This document shows, piece after piece, positions 11,039-16,862 of a DNA stretch of 34,579 nt. The position numbers were made by a program, and so were the translations under genes. Source of the stretch: Halobacillus salinus (GTDB lineage Bacteria; Bacillota; Bacilli; Bacillales; Halobacillaceae); NCBI RefSeq assembly GCF_004684905.1, contig NZ_SRJC01000011.1, positions 1,879-36,457 on the forward strand, read 5' to 3'. Below the pieces are notes generated by a model, which saw only the letters and a list, made by a program, of their open reading frames with translations, made no database searches and had not been told where the DNA came from. Position 1 is the stretch's first letter, and each line of letters starts with the position of its first letter.

Positions 11039-11484
11039 GTGCAATACGAGATTCATCCGAAGCATTTGATTAGAAATTTGACGATCATCGGTTCTTTCCT
11101 TTGGGTTATGCTCGGTGGAATGATTGCGGACTCGATGGTGATGATGGGCCTGGCGACAGGGGTTGTGCTGTCCGTGGCTATCCTTATTTCATTGCTCCGT
11201 TTTTCGTTACAGATTGAACCGACTGTGCTGATATACAGGATCTCGTTCCGGCATCATATTTTTGTAGAAAAGGAAGTCAAACCAGAAGAGATTGAGCGGA
11301 TCAAGTTTTTCCGGAGCGGAGTGAACGAGAAGGCGGCTATCATCAAGAGAAAGCTTGGTCTGATGTCCGGCTTGTCGTGCTGCGGTCGCATCACCCGTAT
11401 GATCTGCTGCAGGCGTTCAGTGAAGTGCACGGGTTGGAGGTTGAGGTGACAAAGCGTTATCGGCAACTTGAGAGCGTTGTATAA
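11039..11484 (+). pseudogene. Membrane protein with PH-like C-terminal domain, frameshifted
   Basis: GTG 11039 has GGAGGGG 5 bases upstream. Two hydrophobic spans (residues of about 13-52) precede a beta-rich region (VLIYRISFRHHIFVEKEVKPEEIERIKFFR) like bacterial PH-type domains. In the initial frame the protein then ends in an implausible Cys/Arg-rich tail at 11449. The next frame from 11362 reads DVRLVVLRSHHPYDLLQAFS and on to KRYRQLESVV, stopping at 11484, which is the natural ending of such a domain. A single-base loss at about 11350-11361 would explain this. It is a real pseudogene, a sequencing error, or much less likely programmed slippage; the site AAGCTTGGTCTG is not a classic slippery sequence. 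Confidence 0.7.
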
Positions 11485-11530
11485 AGTATGTCGAGGGTGT
11501 CTTTTCTATTCGAGGGGCCCTTTTTTATAT

Positions 11531-11586
11531 AAAAAAAGGACGGTTCGCGCTGTTCGGATAAAAATCCAAACAGGAGAACCGTCCCC
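11531..11586 (-). terminator. GGGGACGG repeat copy G acting as terminator of the DUF11 gene
   Basis: On the minus strand, 8 bases after the DUF11 stop, GGGGACGGTTCTC and GCGAACCGTCC form a stem around an inner hairpin TTGGATTTTTATCCGAA. The stem runs straight into seven T residues. It is a diverged repeat copy with full intrinsic-terminator form. Confidence 0.7.
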
Positions 11587-11593
11587 GTGTTTA

Positions 11594-12985
11594 CTAGAAT
11601 TCAGGTCGAATGAGGCATGGGGAGGAGCAGGTGATGTTTACTTCGTAGTCGGTGTCGACGCTGAATGGTAGGTTGAGTGTGCCGAGGTCGATTTGGTTGT
11701 CTGTTTCTAGGGTGACGGATTGGAATGTGTTGTTTATTGTTGCGGAAAGCGTAGTAGATGCCACGATGGTGAGTGAGATATCACGGTGGATGGTGCTGCT
11801 AGGTTGGATCGGAATGTCATTACAACGGATTTCAATAGTTCTTGGTCCTACGATATCTGTGTTGAGAGGTACTTCTGTGCCGTCTGGGAATCTAGCTTCA
11901 CATCCTCCAGTAGAATTCAGTTGGACCGTCAGCCCTTGTGGAATCGTCAGGACATCGAACAAACTGACGACGGACTCAGGGGAGTTCGGCGTGTTAAAGA
12001 CGTCGATACGGTACAGGATTCTTGCTCCGTCTGTGCTACAGCATTTGTCTGCAGCTAATTGAACAACGTCTACGTTCAGTTCACAGAAGTCGCTTGCTTG
12101 TGAATTCGTCCCTACAACAGTTGCGTTATTTTCGAATAAATATTCACCAGGTCCAGTAACACTTACGACTGGAATCGAGTAGGTGATGGTGATCTCCTCT
12201 CCAGGATCGATTGTTCCAAGGTTTCCGGAAATGACGATTCTTCCTGGCACAGTGCGGTTGATCATCAAAGTAGGATCGCTGATCGTGATTGGACCTAACG
12301 TGATGTTCGGGTTGAAGGTGATAGTGTCGGTCAATTGTGCTGAAGTGACTGGAGTACCCCCTGTGTTCGTAATATCCAATCGATAGTTAAGCGTCGCACG
12401 GTTATCAGCAAAAACTTCTTCACACGTAAGGTTGACGTTTAATTGAGCTGGTTCCGGACATTGTGGAACGAGGAAGCATCCTTGACAAGAGAACGTCAAA
12501 ATGTTCGTTGCAGCTTTCACTTTGATTGCTTGAGTTCCTACCGGGAAGTTTCCGACAATCTCTAATCGGTATTCTACTGCGACCGCTTTTCCATAACGCT
12601 CGTTTGTTTCGATTTTTACCCATTGGTAGCCAGCAGGTGCCGGACCGAAGTTGGGGTCTGTCATAGATAGAGTGAATGGTACCTCTTCAAATGATCCACA
12701 CCCGTCGATCTTTTCTTCTACAATGATGTTGTCTAAGACGATGTTCTGACAAATCGGGATAACGATTCCGCTGATGGCTCTAGTGGACTGCGTGTTATCG
12801 GTGTTGAATTTGTAAGACCAGTAGGAACGGTTTTCGGGTGAGGGCCGGAAGCAAGGGTTTCCTGTGATACTCCCGTCAGGCAAGGTCTGGCAAGCGGGCT
12901 GAGTGACGGTGATTCCTGCATTGGTTGGACAGGCACACACATTTTCATATGGTGTACAATCGCAACCTTGGCAAATATCTGCCAT
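11594..12985 (-). CDS. Cysteine-rich DUF11-repeat protein, probable spore-surface component
   Basis: A 463-residue protein from ATG 12985, with AAAGGAGAG 6-7 bases upstream; the ATG at 13006 precedes this site and is rejected. The N-terminus is cysteine-dense (CQGCDCTPYENVCACPTNAG) with no signal peptide or anchor. The middle (about residues 185-310) is an Ig-like DUF11 domain, with YRLDITNTGGTPVTSAQLTDT and GTIDPGEEITITYSIPV; a second similar beta-rich region follows with more Cys. DUF11 domains occur in surface and stalk proteins. Lack of a secretion signal plus high Cys fits a protein deposited on the spore from the mother cell and crosslinked. The sigma-K-like promoter upstream supports that, but the role remains inference. 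Confidence 0.7.
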   Translation of the reverse strand: MADICQGCDCTPYENVCACPTNAGITVTQPACQTLPDGSITGNPCFRPSPENRSYWSYKFNTDNTQSTRAISGIVIPICQNIVLDNIIVEEKIDGCGSFEEVPFTLSMTDPNFGPAPAGYQWVKIETNERYGKAVAVEYRLEIVGNFPVGTQAIKVKAATNILTFSCQGCFLVPQCPEPAQLNVNLTCEEVFADNRATLNYRLDITNTGGTPVTSAQLTDTITFNPNITLGPITISDPTLMINRTVPGRIVISGNLGTIDPGEEITITYSIPVVSVTGPGEYLFENNATVVGTNSQASDFCELNVDVVQLAADKCCSTDGARILYRIDVFNTPNSPESVVSLFDVLTIPQGLTVQLNSTGGCEARFPDGTEVPLNTDIVGPRTIEIRCNDIPIQPSSTIHRDISLTIVASTTLSATINNTFQSVTLETDNQIDLGTLNLPFSVDTDYEVNITCSSPCLIRPEF

Positions 12986-13015
12986 AATATTCTCTCCTTT
13001 TAACATAGAATAATA

Positions 13016-13043
13016 TAATCTATGTTTGTTCGGGGAGGGTTGT
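13016..13043 (-). promoter_or_regulatory. Candidate sigma-K promoter of the DUF11 gene
   Basis: On the minus strand AC, 17 bases, then CATAGATTA matches the published sigma-K pattern AC-N16/17-CATANNNTA. The ribosome binding site begins about 16 bases downstream. Confidence 0.5.
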
Positions 13044-13136
13044 CTAAACTAGTAACTATAATAGATGTAAAATGTGCGCACGGAGTAGGTGGGCTTGGTT
13101 CTTGTGCTTGGACGTAATTCGATTTGCGTTTAATTC

Positions 13137-13178
13137 GGGGACGGTTTTCGTGTTTGCTCGAACACGAGAACCGTCCCC
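13137..13178. repeat. GGGGACGG hairpin repeat, copy H
   Basis: Both arms are present (left arm has TTTTCG for TTCTCG). Pairing extends outward through TTTAATTC/GAATTAAA, giving a stem spanning 13129-13186. Confidence 0.9.
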
Positions 13179-13255
13179 GAATTAAATGAAACCCACCCAA
13201 AAAATGTCTGCTTCATGATATTCTGGTCATAGGAAAAATAGAAAGGAGCAAGTAT

Positions 13256-14008
13256 ATGCAGACCGTTATGAGGAAGCTTGTGGCGACGCTCTCCGTAACG
13301 ATGCTCGCCAGTCTGTGTTTCGGCTTGTTCACGTATGGGGGTTTCGGTGTAAATGAATACAACCAAGGCGAAACCTTGCTCAGCTGGACGTTGATCTATT
13401 TTATATACATAGGTGCGATCATATTAGTGTTCGGGAACTTCGTGTCGGTCACGATCGAATGGTTCGAACGGCGCTTCAAACCCTTATCGTGGCCGGTCTT
13501 TGTACTGCTGCACGGTGCGTTCGGATTGTTGAACGGACTCGTATTCCCGGCGGTGGAATTTGCGTTGGCAGGGTTTTTGTGTGCGGTTTTCTATGCGCTT
13601 GCCGATCGGTGGCTGTTGTGGAAAAAGAACAGTAAAGCTGTAGTCAGTGCGTTGCTGATCGTTCCGGTTGTACTCGTCATCAGCTCCTCTGCCATCGTCC
13701 AGTGGACCTCTCCGCCAGAGCCCTCGTTCAAAGCAGAAGATGCGATTGAAAAAGCGACTGGAGGAGAAGATACACGTGCTGCTGCGTTTCCCGATGTTGC
13801 TGGAACGGAGACGACCACCGAAGAAGGGCTTGTGGTCGAGCGGACTACCTCTGTCGAAAATATCGGCAGAGAAACGTTTCTCGTCATGCTGACGGAGAAG
13901 TGGCGAGATGAAGCGACGGGTGTCGAGCGTGAAAATTTCATGACCTACAAGGTGAAGCGTAATTCGATGCAGCTGCAGGATGCGGGTGGTGAAGGGACGC
14001 CGCGTTGA
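13256..14008 (+). CDS. Multi-span membrane protein with extracytoplasmic C-terminal domain, unknown function
   Basis: A 250-residue protein. Hydrophobic spans are at about residues 8-28, 41-65, 79-115 (two passes) and 127-149, followed by a soluble, Thr/Glu-rich region from 150 that probably faces outside. No family was recognised. ATG 13256 has AAAGGAG 6-7 bases upstream. The next gene starts 34 bp after the stop with its own ribosome binding site, so the two are likely co-transcribed. The intervening gap holds AACCGTCCCCA, a remnant of the hairpin repeat's right arm. Confidence 0.65.
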   Translation: MQTVMRKLVATLSVTMLASLCFGLFTYGGFGVNEYNQGETLLSWTLIYFIYIGAIILVFGNFVSVTIEWFERRFKPLSWPVFVLLHGAFGLLNGLVFPAVEFALAGFLCAVFYALADRWLLWKKNSKAVVSALLIVPVVLVISSSAIVQWTSPPEPSFKAEDAIEKATGGEDTRAAAFPDVAGTETTTEEGLVVERTTSVENIGRETFLVMLTEKWRDEATGVERENFMTYKVKRNSMQLQDAGGEGTPR

Positions 14009-14042
14009 TTTAAACCGTCCCCACCAGAAAGGAGGCCTTATT

Positions 14043-14570
14043 TTGCCGGAAGGAAACACTTTATACATATCACAGAAACGTGCGCTAAAAGCTGTGCTGG
14101 TGACGTTGTACATCGGATTCATCGTTACACAGCTACTCCGGTTGGAAGCAGTGGATAGGGCGGCGTTTCCGATTTTTGAACTATTATATGGTTTGTTTGC
14201 AGCTGTTGTGGTTGCTCTCCCGCTGTTACTGATCAACTACTGGACTCTTTTCTCCAGGTATCGGAAGAGCGGGAGGAAGGAGAAGTGGACGTGGTTGGCG
14301 AAAGGAAAGGCGACGATGGTTATGGCTTCGCTTGTCGCCATGGGCGCTGTGTTCGTTTATCAAACGGGGGATGTCACGACATACGGCACGTTTGAAGTGG
14401 AACAGAAAGTCAGGGAAGAGGACCGCTATTATATTTTGTTGGCGGACCAGAGGTTGTCCGTCACCTTTAATGAGTATCAGTTGATTGAGGAGGGCGAGTC
14501 GTACGCACTCGGTTTCCGATGGAATAAGAATGTGCCGGACCGCGGGGAGTTGTGGACGATTGTGCGATAA
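14043..14570 (+). CDS. Membrane protein of unknown function (TTG start)
   Basis: A protein of about 175 residues with three hydrophobic spans (AVLVTLYIGFIVTQLL; FELLYGLFAAVVVALPLLLI; TMVMASLVAMGAVFVY). A soluble C-terminal domain of about 65 residues is probably extracytoplasmic (TYGTFEVEQKVREEDRYYIL). AAAGGAGG at 14028-14035 lies 7 bases before TTG 14043, which decides the start over an upstream in-frame ATG at 13980 that overlaps the previous gene. It forms a two-gene operon with the preceding membrane protein. Function is not recognised. Confidence 0.6.
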   Translation: MPEGNTLYISQKRALKAVLVTLYIGFIVTQLLRLEAVDRAAFPIFELLYGLFAAVVVALPLLLINYWTLFSRYRKSGRKEKWTWLAKGKATMVMASLVAMGAVFVYQTGDVTTYGTFEVEQKVREEDRYYILLADQRLSVTFNEYQLIEEGESYALGFRWNKNVPDRGELWTIVR

Positions 14571-14621
14571 GCGGTTTGAGTAGTGCATTTGAGTAGTGCA
14601 TTTGCGTTGGGCATTTGCGTT

Positions 14622-14668
14622 GGGGACGGTTCTCGCGTTAGGTCGAACCAAACAGGAGAACCGTCCCC
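14622..14668. repeat. GGGGACGG hairpin repeat, copy I
   Basis: Arms GGGGACGGTTCTCGCGTT and AACAGGAGAACCGTCCCC enclose an 11-base loop. The left flank repeats GCATTTGCGTTGG in tandem. Confidence 0.85.
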
Positions 14669-14746
14669 AAATGGAATAATTTATGAAACCTATCCCTCCT
14701 CCAGCTCGTATCTTTAACAGAGAATTTATGAGAAAGGGTGACATCT

Positions 14747-15028
14747 GTGCAATTTATCTATTTGATATTATCCGCCATCTTTTCTGGACTAAGCATCTTT
14801 CCATTCATGTATTCGTCATTCGGGGACACGCAAACCAATCCTTTCTCGCTCATAGCTTTCGGGCTCACGGGGCCGATTGCCGTTTGCTTGCCAGGAGTGT
14901 ATGCACTGATCAGCATCATTCTTGCGATAAAACTGAAGAAAATGGTTCCGAAGATGATCTTGATTATTTGTAGCTCGCTGTTTCTCGTCGTAAATGTTGC
15001 TCTCATTGTGGTAGTAGCTATGATGTGA
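14747..15028 (+). CDS. Small three-helix membrane protein, unknown function
   Basis: A 93-residue hydrophobic protein with spans at about residues 2-23, 34-59 and 66-90. AGAAAGGG at 14731-14738 lies 8 bases before GTG 14747. GTG 14738 is in frame but sits inside the ribosome binding site. No family was recognised. The left arm of split repeat copy J begins 8 bp after its stop. Confidence 0.55.
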   Translation: MQFIYLILSAIFSGLSIFPFMYSSFGDTQTNPFSLIAFGLTGPIAVCLPGVYALISIILAIKLKKMVPKMILIICSSLFLVVNVALIVVVAMM

Positions 15029-15036
15029 TTTTTGTT

Positions 15037-15284
15037 GGGGACGGTTCTCATGTTTAAAATCAAGGAGGCAGTTGATGAGGAAGTATTGGAAACGTCATGT
15101 TGCAGTCGGAGCGATCGTACTTTTACTTTCTTTTCTCGTTTTAAGGATGTTGGATGTTCCGGCACCATTTGGGGCTGGTGTGTTTCTGGCTTTTTTCGCT
15201 TTTGAAATAAGTGTGTACCATAGTGCAGCACAAGAGCGAAAGAAGCGGATGCTGGATTAGGCACCAAACACGAGAACCGTCCCC
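15037..15284. repeat. GGGGACGG repeat copy J, arms split by a small gene
   Basis: The left arm GGGGACGGTTCTCATGTTT is at 15037-15055 and the right arm AAACACGAGAACCGTCCCC at 15266-15284. They are complementary except for one base and enclose a complete small membrane-protein gene with its ribosome binding site. Confidence 0.8.
15075..15260 (+). CDS. Small membrane protein inside a split repeat
   Basis: A 61-residue protein. A basic N-terminus (MRKYWKRH) precedes two hydrophobic stretches (VAVGAIVLLLSFLVLRML and FGAGVFLAFFAFEISVYH) and a charged tail (AAQERKKRMLD). AAGGAGG lies 6 bases before ATG 15075, so translation is plausible. No family was recognised. It is unusual in lying entirely between the two arms of repeat copy J. 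Confidence 0.55.
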   Translation: MRKYWKRHVAVGAIVLLLSFLVLRMLDVPAPFGAGVFLAFFAFEISVYHSAAQERKKRMLD

Positions 15285-15313
15285 ACGTTTTCATGGATTA
15301 CAGGACCCCGTTT

Positions 15314-15322
15314 TGTTATAAT
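15314..15322 (+). promoter_or_regulatory. Extended -10 promoter of the antisense RNA
   Basis: TGTTATAAT is a perfect extended -10. The upstream -35 position (TGGATT) is weak. It would start transcription near 15329 toward the toxin gene. Confidence 0.5.
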
Positions 15323-15328
15323 AAAACA

Positions 15329-15471
15329 AAGATGATCGTAAACTAAGAAAGGGCCACAGCTGCGAACTGTGACCCGGTCGAATGAGTGTCCCCGAGGGGC
15401 CTTCGGCTTCTTCATACAGAATAGACCTTACCCACACAACTTTGGACGGTTAATAGGGAGGTCTATTTTTT
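15329..15471 (+). ncRNA. Candidate RatA/SR-type antisense antitoxin RNA
   Basis: An approximately 140-base transcript is predicted from the extended -10 at 15314-15322 to a terminator at 15420-15471 (AATAGACCT paired with AGGTCTATT, then a T run). It is fully complementary to the 3' part of the facing toxin mRNA and its final bases overlap the toxin stop codon. This is the layout of RatA-txpA and SR4-bsrG in Bacillus subtilis. Boundaries are inferred. Confidence 0.55.
15352..15376 (-). terminator. Terminator of the toxin mRNA
   Basis: On the minus strand GGGTCACAG and CTGTGGCCC pair (one G-T) around TTCGCAG, followed by TTTCTT. It lies about 90 bases after the toxin stop, so the toxin mRNA overlaps the antisense RNA extensively. 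Confidence 0.6.
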
Positions 15472-15558
15472 ATTGATCATTTTAATGACCAACGTCAACA
15501 GAGCGATCAGAAACGTACCGAATGCGAACATGACCATCAGTACTTCGTATAAGCCCAC
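15463..15558 (-). CDS. Type I toxin, putative holin-like (TxpA/BsrG-like) peptide
   Basis: A 31-residue hydrophobic peptide starting (V)GLYEVLMVMFAFGTFLIALL and ending in a polar IKMINKK tail. The YE..M...FGTFLIALLTL pattern is typical of the putative holin-like toxin family, small membrane peptides that harm the cell when their antisense RNA is lost. AAAGGGGG lies 7 bases before GTG 15558; ATG 15564 is in frame but only one base from that site. A convergent antisense RNA gene overlaps the 3' end. The mRNA leader is about 55-60 bases. Confidence 0.7.
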   Translation of the reverse strand: MGLYEVLMVMFAFGTFLIALLTLVIKMINKK

Positions 15559-15623
15559 CGGCATACCCCCTTTCTGTCAGGGGTTCTGCCGAAGACCTTC
15601 CCTAAAAGACACCATTCTTATTC

Positions 15624-15632
15624 ATTGTAGCA
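15624..15632 (-). promoter_or_regulatory. Extended -10 promoter of the toxin gene
   Basis: On the minus strand TGCTACAAT is an extended -10 element with no convincing -35. It lies about 65 bases upstream of the toxin start. Confidence 0.45.
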
Positions 15633-15680
15633 TAGAGTACCTGCAAAAATTTGTATAATGATGCGGGTGTTTTTTTGTTT

Positions 15681-15725
15681 GAGAACCGTCCCCGTTTAAA
15701 ATTCCCTAACGCGAGAACCGTCCCC
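15681..15725. repeat. GGGGACGG repeat, copy K: two right arms in direct orientation
   Basis: GAGAACCGTCCCCG at 15681-15694 and AACGCGAGAACCGTCCCC at 15708-15725 are both right arms, so they cannot pair with each other. The second supplies the last codons of the glycerate kinase gene on the minus strand. Confidence 0.8.
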
Positions 15726-16847
15726 AACAAAAACCCTCATAATTTGCTCTACCGTATAAGTGATGTTTTCACGGGCATTCTCCGGATCGAGCGCCTCTTC
15801 CAGTGATCCAGGACCTCGTTGAATGGAGAACGCGGCATCGAGGGTGGAGTGGAAGTCGTCGGCGTCGACTTTTCCGGCGATAGCGATGACCGGTTTGCCG
15901 TGTGCTTTCGCCATTTTGCCGACGCTCATGGGCACTTTTCCTTGAGAAGACTGCGTATCGAGGCTGCCTTCTCCTGTCAGCACCACATCCGCTTCTTTTA
16001 TTTTCTCTTCGAGTCCCGTCAATTCCGCAATGATGTCGAAACCAGGCTCAAGCGTTGCACCTAATACACCGGCGAGTGCTCCGCCGAGGCCGCCGGCTGC
16101 TCCGGCGCCAGGAATCTGCTGCAAGTCGACGCCGTATTTGGTTTCGATGATATCCGCGAACTGCTCCAAGCCATGGTCGAGCTCGTGCACTTGATCAGGC
16201 GTCGCGCCTTTTTGCGGGCCGTAAATGTGCGCGGCGCCGTTCGTTCCGTGGAACGGGTTCGTCACGTCGCAGGCAACTGTTATCTGGCAGTCATCGAGTG
16301 CCGAAACTTTTTCCGAATCATCCACCGAGGCAATGTGCCCGAGTGGGTTCGTTCCAGTGCTCAACATCTCGTCTTTTTTATCAAAAAATCGATATCCGAG
16401 CGCTTGCAGCATGCCGGTTCCGCCATCGGTCGTGGCGCTGCCGCCAAGGGAAACGGTGATCTGGCGGTAGCCTTGCTCTGCGGCATGGCGGATCTGTTCA
16501 CCGAGCCCGTAGGAATTCAGTTGAAAAGGGTCGCGCTCGGAATCTTCGATCAGCGTCAGCCCGGTACTGCGCGCGCACTCGATGAATGCGGTCGCAGTAC
16601 CGTCGTTTTCGATGATGGCGTAGCTCGTCTCGACCGGTTTGCCGGAAGGTCCGGTAATGGTGAGCGGGATTTCGTTTGTCAAAACGGGGCGGAGGGCATC
16701 GATCGAGCCTTCGCCACCGTCTGCCATCGGTACAACGGTCGTCTTGGCTGAGGGATCCGCTTTATCAATGCCGCTCGCAGCGGCTTGTCCGACTTCTTCG
16801 GCGGACAGGGATCCTTTGAATGAATCGGGAGCGATCAGTACGTTCAT
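15696..16847 (-). CDS. glxK: Glycerate kinase (GlxK/GarK family)
   Basis: A 383-residue enzyme that phosphorylates D-glycerate with ATP, feeding lower glycolysis. The start MNVLIAPDSFKGSLSAEEV, the PMADGGEGS segment, SLGGSATTDGGTGMLQALG and the VLTGEGSLDTQSSQGK motif are all hallmarks of the glycerate kinase type-1 family. ATG 16847 has GAAGGTG 6 bases upstream; the upstream in-frame GTG is less likely. It is the last gene of the four-gene operon, 15 bp after the GH13 stop, and would consume the glycerate released by the two glycosidic-bond-breaking enzymes. The C-terminus is odd: the last ten residues VGDGSRVREF are encoded by hairpin repeat copy K, so the native stop has been replaced. No clear terminator follows. 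Confidence 0.88.
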   Translation of the reverse strand: MNVLIAPDSFKGSLSAEEVGQAAASGIDKADPSAKTTVVPMADGGEGSIDALRPVLTNEIPLTITGPSGKPVETSYAIIENDGTATAFIECARSTGLTLIEDSERDPFQLNSYGLGEQIRHAAEQGYRQITVSLGGSATTDGGTGMLQALGYRFFDKKDEMLSTGTNPLGHIASVDDSEKVSALDDCQITVACDVTNPFHGTNGAAHIYGPQKGATPDQVHELDHGLEQFADIIETKYGVDLQQIPGAGAAGGLGGALAGVLGATLEPGFDIIAELTGLEEKIKEADVVLTGEGSLDTQSSQGKVPMSVGKMAKAHGKPVIAIAGKVDADDFHSTLDAAFSIQRGPGSLEEALDPENARENITYTVEQIMRVFVGDGSRVREF

Positions 16848-16862
16848 CTGGCACACCTTCCT

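Noticed and set aside
11491-11526. Terminator after the frameshifted membrane gene (GGGTGTC...GGGGCCCTTTTTT)
   Set aside because: The arms pair poorly; the adjacent repeat copy G is a better structure, for the other strand.
15473-15658. A 61-codon plus-strand frame over the toxin gene
   Set aside because: No ribosome binding site or family match; the minus-strand holin-like peptide and its signals explain the region.
6054-15725. The GGGGACGG palindromes as a CRISPR-like array
   Set aside because: They are hundreds to thousands of bases apart and are separated by genes, not spacers.
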